Positions 1-12,989 of a stretch of 64,000 bases of DNA are shown in pieces. The notes beneath the pieces are model-generated. The model had not been told where the DNA came from and did no database searches. It saw only the letters and a list, made by a program, of their open reading frames with translations. Numbering within the stretch: the first letter of the stretch is position 1; each line of letters begins with the position of its first letter. Made by a program: the position numbers and the translations under genes. This DNA comes from Chaunax sp. Z400 (taxonomy: Eukaryota; Chordata; Actinopteri; Lophiiformes; Chaunacidae): positions 9,023,459-9,087,458 of the forward strand of contig CM075206.1 in NCBI GenBank assembly GCA_037577475.1, written 5' to 3'.

Positions 1-3000
1 CCCAAAACTACTCTAGAAAAAGTACAAGTATTGATTCAACTTATTTTCTCAAGTAAAAGTGAAAAAGAACAGGGTCTGAAATGTACTCAAAGTGAAAAGA
101 AGCTCTTTTAAGGACATTTCTATCAGCTGTTTTTGAGCAAACCTAACAGAAGCTTATCATATTATCATATTAATTTAAATAATAAATACATTGAATAATT
201 AATTTAAGAGATTAGGAACTTTATTTCATCTTCTATTACTGCTATTCACAGACAAAAAAAAATGTGTTCATCATGAATGACCATAATGTAGAACACATCT
301 AGAGACATCCGGCTTTTTCTTCATGGTCGAGTTTCTCGCACATGTTTCTTGTCTGTTTCTTCTTCCTGTGTGTTTTACATAAACGTCTTGTTTCTAATGG
401 CATTCGTGATATGCACCGACGGAAACACAGACGGATCATCTTCTCCGTGTCTTATTGTCCATCAGGTTGAAATCAGTCTCGAAAGCAATGATGCAAAATG
501 AATATAAACTACTAAAAGTATCAGCCTGTTTTAAAAATGTAAGGAGAGGAAAGTACAGATATTTGTGTCAAAATAATGTCAGTAAAAGGAAAAAATGCTT
601 TGTTACTTCGTACCTCTGGCTATAAGTTAAGTGAACTTCACATTTAACATACAGACGTGAGAGTGGTGTCAATCTTCTCTAACAGAGTTAGAGAAGAAGA
701 AAGGAAGTAAGCATATTTTCTGTTGCATTTTGTGTTTTGAATTTGAGCTTTTATTGGCAGCTTGTGTTAGTATTTACAGGTAAAAATGAAACAGAGAACA
801 AAACTGTTTGAATCCAACCTTTTTTGATCAATACTGTGTATTCCATGGGTATGGAGAGAACATGTATGTGTTTATTGGCCTGAGTCTGTACGCTTAGACT
901 CAGAGCATTTTCAGTGTTGAGATCATGGTCTTGCAATTTTTCCAGTAACTGCTTGCCTTCAGCGAAAAACCCTCAAACATAACTAGAATGTTGCAACATG
1001 GACACGACCCTCTTATTGACACAGTCTGACAGCAGCACGCCAGCCTTTCTCCATCTCGCACCACCTTCTCCTATTTAAGGTTTTATCAGCGTATGTATCC
1101 ATTGTCTGAGGGGTAAATATTCTCTGCTTGTAGTCTAAAAGTTGTGACTTTATATTCTTATTCAAGCACAGTGTGAGTTTTGACTGTAACTGTGTCCAGA
1201 TGCAGCAGACAGTCGTAATTGGACCTGGAGCCAGCTGAATCCCAAACCCGCTCTGCTCAGATCGGCTCATGTAACTTCTTGGCTTGGAGTTCTCCTGAAC
1301 TGTCCTCACAGTGCTTAAGTTTTTAAACAACAAGCAGTCATTTCTGAGCATACGCGCTGCTGTGTCGAGTACAGCTACCTCCTCTTGTTTTTGTTGGAGT
1401 CGGATGAAGAATGGCCCATCAGAGGAGTTGGATGGTACCAAAGGTTGGAGAGAAAGTTAAGCTGTGGGCACAAGCTGGTGGCGCTGTAAGGGTCAAAAGG
1501 TTGAACGAAAGCAGAGGTCGGGGAGTGTAAGTTGTATATCAGAGGTAAGGGAGTGATGCCAGAAGACAGAGCGGCGGTGGGAAGAGAAATCATCCAAAAA
1601 CCTGTCAAGAAATTTGACATTCCACCTTTTATCAGGCACCTGGTTTCATCATCCAAACCCTCCCTGCATATGGTTTTATTTGGATCTGTCTCTCCGTCAC
1701 TCCCCCATCCTTTCTTGGACTCCTCTCGCATAGCTTTCCCTTTTTCCTCCCATTATCCATCTTGGCTTTCGCTTCTCTTCCCTTATTTTGACTCGCTTAC
1801 TCACCCCCTCCTCCCCTCTCTCTCCACCCTCTTGCTCCTATCATCTATCTACCATCCCTCCCTCTTTCCATCTCTCCCACTCTGACTGACTTCCTGCTTT
1901 CTAGCCTGCCAGACGGTCATAATTAACGGGGAAAACGATAGTCCCCCTGGCCCTCGGGAGCCCTCTACACTCACTGCCCTTAGAGAGAGGGAGAGTGTGT
2001 GTGTGTGCATACACAGATCTCTGTTTCCCCCTTACCTCCAGACTTGGCCTATGGTCCACACTCCACTCAATGCGTCTTTATGTTCAGTGTCAGCAAAGAA
2101 GCATGATCTCACCCCCTCCAAAAAACACACCAAATGACTTACAGAGACTCCCAAACACAGGCCGCAAGCGCAGAACAGCCCACGATCCAAGAGCAATAAT
2201 AAAGTTGGAGAAAGCAAAGAACGTGAGGGAGAAAGAATCCATGTAGTTGGAATAAAGTCGTCCGTTTCTTTGGTTAAACCAAAAACATATTGTGTTGTAT
2301 TTATTAATTCGTTATCCGAGTGACAAATGTGGGGGAATGAAAGCTTGGAAATGTATTTACAACATAAATCACAAATGTCAAAACACAACAGGGTTGTTGA
2401 ACATAACTCTACCTGTCCATATATGTGCATGTCTGTGTGTGTGTGTGTTTGTTTGCCCTCTTGCCTTGGCATGTCCCCCCTCGTCACCAACCCCCTCCAA
2501 CCCTTCCTCCTCCTCCTCCTCCTTCTCGTCCTTGTTGCAGTGCTGGGAGGCAGATCCCAGATCAGAGGGCAGGGAGCTGAGGGCTGATAAGGAGCTGAAC
2601 TGATGCTATCTGTCAGTCACAGCCAGAGGGCGGGGCTCAGAACCAGGAGGTCAAGACTCTCACGGTCCCTCGGCTCTCCCCTCCTTCCTTATCTAAACAA
2701 ACAAATTGTGCTCCTCGAGATGCTCACACATACATTCATGACGTCCACACAGTGGGGTAGACACAATAACATGAACACCTTAAACAGACACACCTCCAAT
2801 TATGGCCACAAAACTCTAGTAGGTTTGAATGAACACCTTTACACGTGTTGCTCACATGTCAAGGGCTGCAACCAAAGATTATTCATCTTATTTTTGGATT
2901 GCTAGGCTTAAAATTTTATCCAAAAAATGTAAGAAAATACAGCTCAAATTGAGATCTTCACCTAACTTATTTTGTCTGACCAATTTCTGAAGATGAACTG

Positions 3001-3338
3001 TTTGGACTTTGAGAAAAAACATTGTCTTTTAAAGTTGACATTTGACATAAAAGTAATTGCACTATAATTTGACTTCTTTTTCCTGCAGTAAATGCAGGCT
3101 TACACATGCATACTTAATTGCACACATGTACAAATGAGCAAAATTGTTTGCAGAGCCAAAATTCTGTTTTTCAAGCACTGTTTTCACCCTTGCACCTGTT
3201 TCCCCTCTGTGTGTGTATATGTACACATGTCTCAGTGTTTGTTCGCCTCCAAATGTGAGCAGGTATATGTGCTGGTGAGTGTGTCCATGTGGATGTGTGT
3301 AGGTCCAGCAGTGTAAATATTGTGTTGTGCTCTAGTAA
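1..3338. other. Left flank, no gene recognised
   Basis: No exon with a recognisable protein match or a consistent splice pattern was found. The stretch is mostly unique AT-rich to mixed sequence. A pyrimidine-rich tract lies at about 1690-1880 and a short GT run at about 2428-2450. The open frames here are short and their translations look like chance products of low-complexity DNA. Confidence 0.6.
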
Positions 3339-3551
3339 CAGCTCTTCCTCTGGCTCTGCAGTAGCAGCTCGGCCGACTGTTTATTTTCCTTCCTGACGGA
3401 CGACTTCTTATCAAATAAGCAGACACTGCCTCGAAGCCCGCTGCCCAACCAAGCGCTCCCAGAGGATATCCCGCCCACTCTCCTCCTGGTTGTCCCTGCT
3501 TGTTCGTGATGACTGACAGCTAAATGAGCCACTCACAGCCACAGTCAGTGT

Positions 3552-3586
3552 CATTAAAGGAGTCAATGCAGGAGTCTCCTTTAATG
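3552..3586. repeat. Perfect inverted repeat, 11-bp arms
   Basis: CATTAAAGGAG (3552-3562) is exactly complementary to CTCCTTTAATG (3576-3586), with a 13-nt spacer. Confidence 0.9.
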
Positions 3587-3638
3587 TAGTGAGGATGAGC
3601 CTGATTTACAGTCTGTCATCAGAGATATTCATTCACAT

Positions 3639-3673
3639 ACAGAGCAGATGTGACAGATGCACATCTGCTCTGT
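3639..3673. repeat. Perfect inverted repeat, 14-bp arms
   Basis: ACAGAGCAGATGTG (3639-3652) is exactly complementary to CACATCTGCTCTGT (3660-3673) around a 7-nt spacer. Each arm contains an E-box-like core. Confidence 0.92.
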
Positions 3674-3760
3674 CGTCGCCATGGCAGCCCCCTCAGTTAG
3701 ATAAGGGCCGATGGTGGCTCCTACAATGGGGGCTTTTATGAGTCAAAATGGGTCTGGAAA

Positions 3761-5128
3761 GTCACTGCAGACACTTGAATGAGCGCTTCAGAGTAAAGAG
3801 ATTAAATTAAAATGTACTTCAGTCTTAAACACACACAACGATCCATTCACTAAAAGTTCATGGGTGAATCTCATGTCGTTTTATTACCTCTTTGATTTAT
3901 TCTCTAACCTCTTGAACGTTACTTTACTCAATATTCCCAAAACATCTCTTGTTTAAAATGAGTAAATCTTAAGAATGAAGAATGATTAAGAATGAAATAA
4001 GTAACATTTCCATCCTCAGGAAACAGTTTTTCTATTGATATTCGAGTTTCATCCTTGGTATTAGAAACAGCAGTTGACAAAATCAGCACAAGTACCATTT
4101 AGTAGCAGAAAATATATTATAAAAATACAAAATCTGAAAAATAAAAAATCTGATTTTTATATCAGCAAATATATGTTTCAAACTGAGGCTGTAGAATCTG
4201 AAAGACACTGGGATTTACCAGACATGGGGAATATTATCAAAGACGTAATCAGGTAGCATTATGGGAAGCGTAGAATCCGGTGTTTTTAAAGGTTTACCAG
4301 CACAAGAGATTAGAAGTCAAGATATTTTGGCCTCTGCTCCCTTAATTTTGACCTTTCCTTTTTTAAGTGCCCTCTTGAAACCTAGCTCACATGATTTATT
4401 TATTTATAGAAGTGCAATAATAAATTAGCAGACTCACCCTTTAAGGGGTTAAATAGCTTTAAACAAACTTTCTAAAAGCACTTCTGTATTTTTTACTCCA
4501 AACTATGCAGAATAGCACTTTTTCAGTTTTTGTCACCCAGGTTGAATTTTTTTGTAAACTTATTCTATCTTTATCTTCCGATGCTCTCAGGTAGAATGCA
4601 TCTAATTAAAACCACCTGGCCATTATGAGGACCCTCCTCCCCATCACTCCTCTTCCCATCTGTGTATGTGTCAGAGGGGGAGTGAGAAACTGGACCATGC
4701 ATGGTTATGATTACATGTTTATGTCCATATTTGTAAGTCTGCTGGAAAGCGTCTGTGTGTGTGTTTGTCTGCAGTGCTGACGAAAGAGTGTGTCCGCATG
4801 AGTATGTGTGTGTGTATGAGAGTGAAAGTGTGTACACTGTGAGTTGTGAGAGTAAATAAACGCCGTGCAGCGGGGACTCACGTGGCGTTATTATCAGAGC
4901 TCAGAGAAAAGACAAACTGTTTTTTCACTTTGGGTTGATTCATCCCACCCTCTGCTGCCTCCTGCCTTCCTCTCCAACCCTCCACAGCACACACACCACC
5001 ATACCCCCTCCGCCCCGAATTCAACACATGGCTCCAATCAGGGGATTATTTTTAGCACTTTGTGTTTTCATGGAGGAATTCTAATCAGTTGTATTGTGAT
5101 TGCTGCAGTTTGCACACTCTTAGCCTGA
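3761..5128. other. Intergenic, nothing recognised
   Basis: No gene was recognised. The sequence is AT-rich between 3800 and 4560. A less repetitive stretch at 5020-5125 could be conserved non-coding DNA, but this is only an impression from its composition. Confidence 0.5.
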
Positions 5129-5733
5129 GGCCCCGTTTAAATGTTTTACTGAAAAAAGAGAGATTTTTTTATTTGCATTTTTAAAAAGTTCTGTGTTCAA
5201 ACGACAACATTGTGAAAATGATCCTCGTGCATACTGACGCCCAAAAACAATTGAAAACGCTGCAGATGCATGCCAGGCCTATAGTTGGCGGTGTAAATTT
5301 TCAAAATTAACACCACGTGCTTGCGTACAATCGCTTTCTTGTGCAGCGTTTGGTCTGGTTTTTATAGAGCGGGGTGAGTAAACAAAGAGATGATGGTGAA
5401 TGCACGCTTAAATTCTGCTGGAGGAGCGTTAATAAACTCAGCAGAGTCTGCAGCACAAACAAAACTTGATAGTCTACCATTGCTTTTGTTGTTGTTCTGT
5501 CCCTGCATGGCTATTATCCTGAAAATGTAATAGCCTTGTGCAAAGTGGGGCCTTGTCGACACAGTTTTTACACCTGCGTTTTGGCAGTTTACACAGCGAC
5601 AGTAATGGTGGCGTTTTTAAAGGTTACAGTCTGGAACCTGGTTTTAAAAGTTTGTGTTTGCATAAAAAAACGCCAAACCTCAACAAAAGGTTACAGTTTT
5701 ATGCAAAAAAATATCGCCGTGTAAACGGCTCTT
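5129..5733. mobile_element. Old non-autonomous DNA transposon relic
   Basis: The left end (GGCCCCGTTTAAAT, from 5129) and the right end (complement of GTGTAAACGGCTCTT, around 5721-5735) form diverged terminal inverted repeats around CCGTTTA. The interior has no open frame but is full of short motifs such as AAAACGC and GTTTTTA on both strands. I recall GGCCCCGTTTACAC-ended elements as frequent in teleost genomes but cannot name the family. The exact ends and the target duplication are uncertain. Confidence 0.5.
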
Positions 5734-7933
5734 GAGTATGTGAGTGAAGTTTTCAGGCCCAGCTCCACAAACTGACCCCCTGACGGTGTCACTGAGGTGA
5801 ATTTGGAAGCATTTGGGTCATTTTGGCTTCTTTTGCAGACGCCTGCCGCTTGATTGCAATCGTATCCCAGCAGCCTCATGATTGGGGAATTCTTTTAAAA
5901 TGACCCAGATGCAATGTGAAAGCCAGCCCTCTGTGGAATCACTTACTTTGATGATCTCTAAAAAAAAAATCCACAAAATAAAGTTTGGTTTGGAAACCAC
6001 AGATCAAACACACACATACGGGCCTGTACAGTATGCAAACTCACACACTCACAATTTGTGGTACACTAAGGCATTCTTTCTCCCTCCTTCTCTCTCACAC
6101 ACATACACACTAACTTACACTCATTAATCTGGGCAGACTCAGGAAACCGCTCCAGTGAGCTGGCTAGAGGCCCTGGGAGGGGTGGAGGGGTGGAGAGGGA
6201 TGAGAGGGGCGATCAAAGAGAGGACGAGAGCTGCAGACTTGCTGAAAAGAAACAGCAGAAGAGGGAAGAGAAGAGAAAAGAAAGTTTTGAGAGGGAAGAA
6301 ATGAGAAAGGAAAATTTCCTTTGCTCTTAAGCTTTGAGAATACAGGACGGAAAGGAGATCTGAAACCCCTCGATTTAATGAACTGGGGGTGTGGAGTGTG
6401 TATGACGGGAGTGTGTGTGTCCATCCATACCTTCAGGATGCAACACGGGGGAGGGCGGATGAACAAAAGTCATGAGTAACTGGAGACGAGGGCTGAGAAA
6501 ATAGTCAGTTTCTGCTCAAAAACAAAAAAAATCTCACTCAAATACACAACACACACACACATACTGTACACAGATGCGGAGACAGAAACACACACATACG
6601 TGCACGCTCTCACACACATTTCTCCCCCAAAGAGCTCTGCAGGGAGGGACGACAGTCCTTAAGAAAATATTCCCCAAAGCACTAATTAGAAAAACGATGG
6701 TGCTCTTAATAGCCAGGCCCCCCCCACCACCACACACACACACACACACATTCCCCCCTCTACCTAAACTACTCTCACCCCACCTCACCCCCCAAGTCTT
6801 GCAGAAGAAGAAGAAGAAGAAAAAAAAAACACAAAACCAAAACAAAAAAGATTCTGGCAGAGAGAGGAGAGAGTGTTCCACTGGCAGGCCTGGGTCAGGG
6901 CCCTATTTACCTACCGCAGCACTGCTCCCTCTCTCACTCACAGCACCGAGCACCTCCCCTCGAAACCCGACCCTCTCTCTCTCCCTCTGAAACACACATG
7001 AACGTACATACATCCACACAGACCATCCAAGAAGTGGCACATGGTCTTGGTTAAAAGGTTCTTGGCTCCAAATGAAACCCAATCTCTCGTACAGTTATTC
7101 CTCGCATTTCTAAAACTTCGTTTTGGAACACGTGAAAGAGGAGGAGTTATCCCCTCCGTCTCCCCCCCCCCCCCCCCCCCTCACTCATTCCCCTCTTTCC
7201 TCCTTTCCTCCTCTCCTCGTTTCCCTCATCCTGATGAAGTTGCACGGTAAAAATGAGGGATTGTAAAACAGCCGGAGGATTTCTTGAGCCTTTATTATCC
7301 ATCACTGGACCAAGTTCAGGAAAATTGAGACAGAGGGGAGAGGAGCTATTGCTCAGACTTTCTCACACTCACAGCAAAGTGGATCCAAAGCCAGAAAACA
7401 CTAGCAAGTTTTCTTCACACAAGTCTCAATCAGAGACAGATGAAGTGGCAATTTAAGGGAATCAATTTGTTTTCTCTCCGCTCTCTTAGCTCTCTATCTG
7501 TTGCTGACATTTCCTCCCTGTACCATGGCCGAACCCAACCACCCATTACTGCACCACACAGGCCCTAATTAAATGTATATATAGTCACGCTTCAGACCAA
7601 GAGATACTTTCTCATACAAATGCCGAAAAGAGCGAACACGGGGTCGTACAATAAACTGCTCTCATGAAAGACTGAAGGCGCAGGGAGGGAAGCTGAAGCT
7701 TGACCAAGATCCAATATGGCCTCAGCCTGTGTGGGTGGATGAACACAGTCAAATCCAACATGCCTGCATCTTGTTTCATCGTGTCCTTCCTCCCTCTTCC
7801 TCCCCCAAAAAGTGTGCCTCTCTGTCTCGCTCCTCTCCAGCCCTCATTAGAAATATCTCACTTAGGGTAACTGTGTTATTTCAGTGTTTGTAGCTTGTTA
7901 TGGGGGTGTTTTTCCTGCGGCGCGGGCCTCGCC

Positions 7934-7937
<4 letters not shown>
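5734..7937. other. Intergenic, low-complexity tracts
   Basis: No gene was recognised. The stretch has a purine-rich block at 6165-6300, CA-rich tracts at 6540-6620 and 6720-6750, a GAA run near 6805-6830 and a poly-C run near 7165-7180. The peptides encoded across these tracts are repeat artefacts. Confidence 0.6.
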
Positions 7938-8029
<92 letters not shown>

Positions 8030-8052
8030 GCGTGTGTTTGTGTGTGTGTGTG

Positions 8053-8111
<59 letters not shown>

Positions 8112-8112
8112 G
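7938..8112 (+). repeat. (GT)n microsatellite, 175 bp
   Basis: An almost pure GT dinucleotide array, interrupted by a few TT and CG variants (for example near 8009, 8031 and 8090). It is the longest such tract in the window. The interruptions suggest an old array. Confidence 0.97.
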
Positions 8113-9149
8113 AGGAGAGAGGGAAAGGGAAGAGGGGTGGGTGAGGGGGGTGGGGGGTGGGTGGGTGCAGGCTTCTTAAACACGGGGTGAGAGCGTAGAA
8201 CGTAGAGTGTGATTCCAGATGTGTTTTTTACTGCTCTGGCAGGGATGACAGGGCTGTAAAGAACCTCTCTGGAGAAGCCTGGGGGAGGAGGAGGAGGAGG
8301 AGGAGGGAGGAGTCAAATGCTCAGCGGCTTAAGACCCTCGGGGATGGAGGCAGAGAGAGCTTGGGGAACAGGAGAAGGGTCGGGGGGCATGGACATGGAC
8401 ATGGTGGTGTTCAGGAGTTTGGGAGAAGTTAAGTACGAGTTGGTTTTTAGGGCCTCAGGGACTGAGATTGAGGGGGCTTAGGGGGGGGGGAGGGCAGAGG
8501 GAGAATGAAATAGCTTTTCCTGGCAAAAACGTTCCACTTTATTGGCTCAGGTGTGTCGACTGGAGTCTGGAAATGTGAAATGGCAACTGAGGGATATTAG
8601 CGTGTGTCATGAGTGAAGAAAATGGAGAGAGAAAAGAGAAACAGACATAAACATTTAGAGAGCTTGAGTCAGACTTAAAGGAATAGTTGGAGAGTAAGAT
8701 GAGAAATGAAGAACCACCCTTATACTTGTTTGTTAAATGTTAGGCTACAGCCAATAGCTGGTTATCTCAGCCAAGCATAAGTACATGTACCAACATCCAC
8801 CTCCAAGTGTCTCACGTCAGATTTCTTGTGGATTAAATGAGGTATAATGTGTTAATTAGTGAGCTCTAGAGGTGCTGGGAGGACAAAGCCAGGCTACGTT
8901 TCTAGTCTTTATGGTTTGCTAAGGTAACTGTTACAAGCTGCAGCCTCGTAATTACTGCTCAGACAAAACGTGAGATGATGTAACTCGGCCACACGGGACG
9001 ACTGTGGGACAATGATGAATGCTAATATATAGTGTTAGTAAAAGTAGAGATCAATCATAAAGAAGGCTCAGTAAGCAACAAAGTTATACAAATATCTACC
9101 AACAACTAACATGAGTCACCCGGTCATGAATTGTCCAAAGATGTGTTTT
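8113..9149. other. Intergenic, purine-rich stretch
   Basis: No gene was recognised. A (GGA)n run lies at about 8283-8310, and G-rich strings occur around 8135-8165 and 8478-8492. The remainder is unremarkable. Confidence 0.55.
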
Positions 9150-9790
9150 ATTATTTCTGCCAAGGAGGTTTTGTTGTTATGTTTGAACCCATGTCTGTTT
9201 TTGGTTTGTTTGTTTTTTTATTTGAACCCAGGACCTTCTTGCTTTGAGGCAACAGCGCTACCCACTGCGCCACCGTTTTCCCTATTTCTTCAAGATATTA
9301 TTCATAAACTGTGATGTGAAAAAAATCCCACATATTTATGGTATTGATATCGATGTGTGTCTACTGTGGTGCAGATCCAGATAATAATCAAGGAAAGATG
9401 TATGTAGTTAAGAGTTGTGTTCCATGTCTATTACACATGAGTTGGTATGCTATATGACAAATATATAATTCATGTTATCAGACCACTTCCCCTTTTTCTT
9501 CCTTTTTTTCTACTTTCCTAAACATTATGAGTATTTTTCATCATTTTCTTTAATTTCTCAGGGATGGATCTTGATGTAGAAGATCAGGCATATTTATTGT
9601 TGGTATCTATGAGTGCAGATCCAAATAAAAATCCAGATCCACCAGATTTAATTGGTAGACTGTTACATATCCACTAACCTTAAATTATGGTCACAGGGCT
9701 TTGAGTTTGATTTTGGATAAGGCTTGATTGAATTAAAGGGCACTGTTGGGCTTTGGCGGAGGTATGTGCTGTACTGAGAGCCATTCTAGT
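9150..9790. mobile_element. Teleost interspersed repeat relic
   Basis: The stretch begins with a 'TTTCTGCCAAGGAGG' motif. It contains 'TTTCTCAGGGATGGATCTTG' and 'GTATCTATGAGTGCAGATCC', and ends with 'GGCGGAGGTATGTGCTGTAC' and 'CCATTCTAG'. I recall this motif series from a common dispersed fish repeat with no coding capacity. A fragment of a second repeat family sits inside it at about 9217-9282. Confidence 0.6.
9217..9282 (+). mobile_element. Fragment of second fish repeat, nested
   Basis: The string containing 'AACCCAGGACCTTCTTGCT' and 'CCACTGCGCCACCG' is typical of the 3' part of a dispersed teleost repeat. A longer copy of what appears to be the same family lies at 21515-21780. It interrupts the repeat at 9150-9790. 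Confidence 0.5.
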
Positions 9791-10331
9791 CACAGCTTTG
9801 GCTGCTTTGGCCATCCATATCATTGATAACATTGTGCTCCTCAAGTTAACTGATCATATGAAAACATAGCAATGTCTCCAAAATCAAGTCGTAAAGAGTG
9901 AGAAACTCTAGCAGTTGGAAGATTAGATCCACTGTAGGACAGTAAAATTATTCATCCCAGTTTACAGACTCCCTGCTTTAACTTTGACCTAATGTACTTG
10001 CTGTAGTTTTACTCTTAAATGAGGATTACGCCTGCAATTCTGGTGAGCTCACTTTATATATGATAAAGTTGTGGGTTTTTTGCATGTTTGTTGTCTCAGT
10101 GTCTGTAGATCTCTACTGAATAAGGCACAATCCCATCATAACCAACAGAAATTGTGTCCAAAACCGCTAAAATAAGACCCAAATTGAAGTTATAACGGAT
10201 TTTTTTTAAAATAGGACTGGTGTATATCATGCATGAAACATGTGTGGAAAATGGAGAAAAGCTGCAACTGAAAGACCAAAGAACCACATGGATGGAGAAT
10301 GAAAAAACTATATCATGCAGCAGACATGTTG

Positions 10332-10366
<35 letters not shown>

Positions 10367-12929
10367 ATGTGTGTGCAGTGCACAGTGTGATACAGCTCTC
10401 CGGGCTCTGCAGCTTGTTAGTCATGCTCGTTAATATGCGCCTTTTTTATGGGCTCTGTTCAAAGACTGATGTGGTGTTTCATCTCAAACTTACCTTCTCC
10501 ATGCAGTCGGAGACTAAGGAGAAGGATGATGAGGAGGAGGAAGGGAACTACTGAGGGAACACAGTGGAGGTGAGGAAAGGAAAAGAAAGTGGGTTTTGAG
10601 ATATTTTCACAAGGCTGTGGCTTAAAAAAAGGCACAAAAGCTGACAAAACCGAAAGAAAGTGACGTCTTGAAAGTCATGGAGACGAAGAAAAGGCACTGG
10701 AAAGAAAGTATGAGGTAAGGTGATGCTGTCATGACAACAGGAAGTCTGGAGAGAACAGAGAGGGAGAATAAAATGTTGGACGGCCGCAAGTTTCATCAAA
10801 TGAAGTTAAAGACTTTTAATGATCCTTTTAATGTAAATAAGAAGATAATATTAGCAGGAAACCGCTATAGAAAGCACATGTTGACCTTTAGTCTTCATGA
10901 TGTGTAGCAGGTCAGACACTGATCACTCATCCTATGCAGCCAAAGAGCCTAATTTTAAGGTTTTACACAGTGCAAAAATACACCACATTCTTGAGGCAAC
11001 ACTTTGATAGATTAGCATATATTCCTAATTTGCTTTCATGCAAAGAGTTAGATATGAAGATCAGCATCACTCTCATATCTGCATGTAGCTGCAGCCAGCA
11101 GTCATGTAGCTTAGCTTCCCATACAGACAGGAAAGTGAGGGAAACAGTTAGCCTGGCCTTGCAGAAGGTGAAAAAATACACTGACAAGCACATTTTAAAC
11201 TGACAAATTAATATTCTTGTTTGTTGAATCTGTTCAAAAAGTGAAGTGTGAATATGATTTTAATGACATTACCAGATGGCCGAGGGAGGCTTCAGGGAGG
11301 TACTGATCCTGGCTTAGAAATGGACTGACACCTAATCCCCATAAAACCACAATATATTATTTTTATAGTTTTATTTATATAGTTTTACAGTTTAAAAAAA
11401 AAACGACCCATAACATCATCAGTGCGTTTTAGAGGTGAGGAGACTTTGCTACCTTTAGACTGAGCCAGGCTTGCTTTTCCCCCTGTTTCCAGCCTTTTCG
11501 CTAAGCTAGGATAAATGTCTCTCTGCAATAAATGTGTTTCCCAAATGTTGAACTATTTCTTTAAGACTTTGGAAAGAGCCTAAAATCGTATATTCAAGAC
11601 CAAATCGAATGTCTTTCCAAAGAACCTCCTTTCAGTCTGAAAATGTACGTTTAAAGTGGAAGGAAGTGGAGAAGGTGGCTGTAAAAACAGACGGCCATAT
11701 AGCACCACATTGTACCCGACACATACTGTGTGCGTGTGACCGTTCACTCGCCCTCTCCTCCCTTCCCTCTCCCTCACAGTACTCCACAGGCACGCCAGCA
11801 CCTCCAGGTCCGGAGAGCAAGGCTTTCTGGGGGATCAGAAACAGATGTGCCTCCTGCCCCTCTTCTCTTAACTCACTCAAAAACACACACACTGTCTTGT
11901 ACACACACGCTGGCGGCAATTCGGAACCGGCACCAGGACCCAGCCGGAGTGACGGGGCAGCGTGACCCTGAGCTTGACCCTGGCCCGCAGCACCTCAGAC
12001 AGGAAAGGGACGCAATTGGCTTCAGCTGTGACCCCCACCCCCTCTCTCCTGCCTGCTCACCCACCCCAAGCCCCTCTCATTAAGACAAACTGTTTTTTAA
12101 GGCAAAGCAGCTTTCACTACTACTAAAGCCAACACCCTGAAGCATGGAGAGGGGCGGCGGGGAGAGGTGGAAAGATGGAAGGTAAAAGAAGGAGAAACAA
12201 ATAGAGCTGGAGCAACAGGGGTACGAAGGAGGTAATAAAAAAAAAAAGAACAAAAGATCAAGGTGAAAGAAAACGTTAGAGAGAGAAAAAGGCCAGAGTG
12301 TAAGAAAATCCAGACTGAAGGGGAGAAGGGAAAGTCAGGAATATCACTTGCAGCTGTTGCAGGCTCATATTCGTAGAATCCATTGCAACTTGGCACGTTT
12401 TGTTTTTTTTCTAATGAAAAAGGGCGGTGTCATGGTTACATTAATATCAAAACATTCAAAACAACAGCTTTGACTTGGAGAAAAAGACGCAGAGACAGAG
12501 AGAAAGAAAAAGAGATGAAGTCACTTAATAATGATGGTAAAACCAGTGTAATTACAAAGAGCAGGGAGACTCATTTGTCTTGGAGACAGCCTGCTGAGTG
12601 TACAAACAACATATTTGTTTGTTTAGGGATGTATGGTGAAGACATGGAAAAAACTGGACTTCTTTCACTCCTATAAAAAAAAAGACTTATTTAGCTCGCC
12701 TCTGCTTTTGTCGTCCTTTCTAATCCATCAACCCCCTCAAACACCCGCATTTTTCTTCCACTTTCTTCATAACAGCGAGCGTTGTTCAGACTCAGTGGAA
12801 ACTGTGTGTATGTGTCTGTCAGATTGCCTGTTGCAGGTCGTAGTGTCTGCAAAATGGAAAACATTTGCATATTTCATGTTTGGCAACCTGCAATGGCCAA
12901 AAACCTGAAGAAAACAAACTATACACATT

Positions 12930-12932
<3 letters not shown>
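9791..12932. other. Intergenic, nothing recognised
   Basis: No gene was recognised. A short (GT)15 run lies at 10335-10365. A patch at about 10384-10460 and another at about 11780-12010 are balanced in composition and might be conserved non-coding DNA. No consistent exon chain could be built from the open frames. Confidence 0.5.
10335..10365 (+). repeat. (GT)15 microsatellite
   Basis: Pure GT dinucleotide run. Confidence 0.95.

Positions 12933-12987
<55 letters not shown>
12933..12987 (+). repeat. (GT)27 microsatellite
   Basis: Pure GT dinucleotide run of about 55 bp. Confidence 0.97.

Positions 12988-12989
<2 letters not shown>

Larger units (their letters stand above)
3339..3760. promoter_or_regulatory. 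Candidate conserved regulatory element
   Basis: This block is more complex in composition than its surroundings and contains no coding frame. It holds two perfect hairpins (3552-3586 and 3639-3673), E-box cores (CAGATG/CATCTG) inside the second hairpin, and an AGATAAGG GATA-type site near 3700. Such features are typical of enhancers in conserved vertebrate non-coding DNA, but conservation could not be tested here. The target gene is unknown. Confidence 0.35.

Noticed and set aside
1013..1441. 142-aa minus-strand open frame
   Set aside because: It has no recognisable match, no splice context and no promoter. It overlaps another chance frame on the same strand and its composition is not clearly coding.
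7938..8112. Regular repeats that might suggest a CRISPR or satellite array
   Set aside because: They are simple dinucleotide repeats with no spacers, in a vertebrate genome.
9217..9282. tRNA-like string (AACCCAGGACC...)
   Set aside because: It looks like a B-box-type sequence, but no cloverleaf forms. It fits a fragment of a dispersed fish repeat.
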